DNA from: Dicaeum eximium
Taxonomy: Eukaryota > Chordata > Aves > Passeriformes > Dicaeidae
DNA: 64,000 nucleotides
Direction of reading: 5' to 3'
Assembly (NCBI GenBank): GCA_013396995.1
Contig: VWZP01005676.1
Coordinates: forward strand, 105,663-169,662
Below the pieces are notes generated by a model that saw only the letters and a program-made list of their open reading frames with translations, was not told the DNA's origin and ran no database searches. A program made the translations under genes and the position numbers. Shown piece by piece: positions 63,844-64,000 of the stretch. Within the stretch, counting starts at the first letter, position 1. The number at the start of each line of letters is the position of its first letter.

Positions 63844-64000
63844 AGGGCTGGCAGCAGTGTCACACACAGGGCTGGCAGCAGTGTCACACACAGGGCTGGC
63901 AGCAGTGTCACACACAGGGATGGGAGCAGTGTCACACACAGGGCTGGCAGCAGTGTCACACACAGGGCTGGCAGCAGTGTCACACACAGGGATGGGAGCA
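63844..64000. repeat. 24-bp minisatellite with A-A-B higher order, runs off window
   Basis: Seven units start at 63844, 63868, 63892, 63916, 63940, 63964 and 63988, exactly 24 bases apart. Each has AGGGCTGGCAGCAGTG (type A) or AGGGATGGGAGCAGTG (type B) followed by TCACACAC. The order A A A B A A B gives a 72-bp higher-order period. Apart from the two type-B changes the units are identical. Because 24 is divisible by three, the array stays open in some frames on the minus strand and reads as an 8-residue repeat (VCDTAASP); that is not evidence of coding. The array continues past the window edge. Confidence 0.95.

Noticed and set aside
63844..64000. CRISPR-like array
   Set aside because: Units are contiguous with no variable spacers, and the context is a vertebrate genome; it is a minisatellite.

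Overview
The window looks like non-coding nuclear DNA from a bird, most likely a songbird. The background is AT-rich and poor in CpG, and recognisable repeats are sparse. Four dispersed repeats can be placed by sequence recall: a CR1 LINE with the avian octamer 3' end, a tRNA-Ile-derived SINE with a CR1-like tail (TguSINE1 type, described from zebra finch), and avian endogenous-retrovirus LTRs. No database search was possible, so family names rest on recognition of sequence patterns. I found no protein-coding gene, rRNA, functional tRNA, CRISPR array or bacterial feature. The open reading frames are short, mostly overlap on both strands, and look like chance frames in GC-rich patches or repeats. 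I therefore read the window as a gene desert or the inside of a very large intron.

Layout. 1-2.6 kb: unique DNA with a TA/CA tract. 2.63-2.95 kb: truncated ERV LTR. 2.9-13.3 kb: unique AT-rich DNA with a CA microsatellite at 11.4 kb. 13.30-13.44 kb: SINE. 13.4-20.5 kb: unique DNA with a CpG-rich patch at 14.5-14.8 kb and a T-tract at 15.5 kb. 20.48-21.01 kb: complete-looking solo LTR. 21.3 kb: G-quadruplex motif. 24.3-26.4 kb: 5'-truncated, internally deleted CR1. 26.4-46 kb: mostly unique, with small tandem duplications and a CpG-rich patch at 42.1-42.3 kb next to a very AT-rich stretch. 45.97-46.64 kb: second solo LTR. 46.97 kb: A39 run. 47.72-47.79 kb: perfect 31-bp-arm inverted repeat. 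48.36-48.84 kb: third CpG-enriched patch. 49.55-49.58 kb: assembly gap inside poly-A. 50-63.8 kb: unique AT-rich DNA. From 63.84 kb to the window edge: a 24-bp minisatellite with a 72-bp higher-order pattern.

No genes work together here. The points most worth a second look are the hairpin at 47.7 kb, the terminal minisatellite, and the three CpG-enriched patches, which could be promoters or enhancers. I saw no convincing new biological system.
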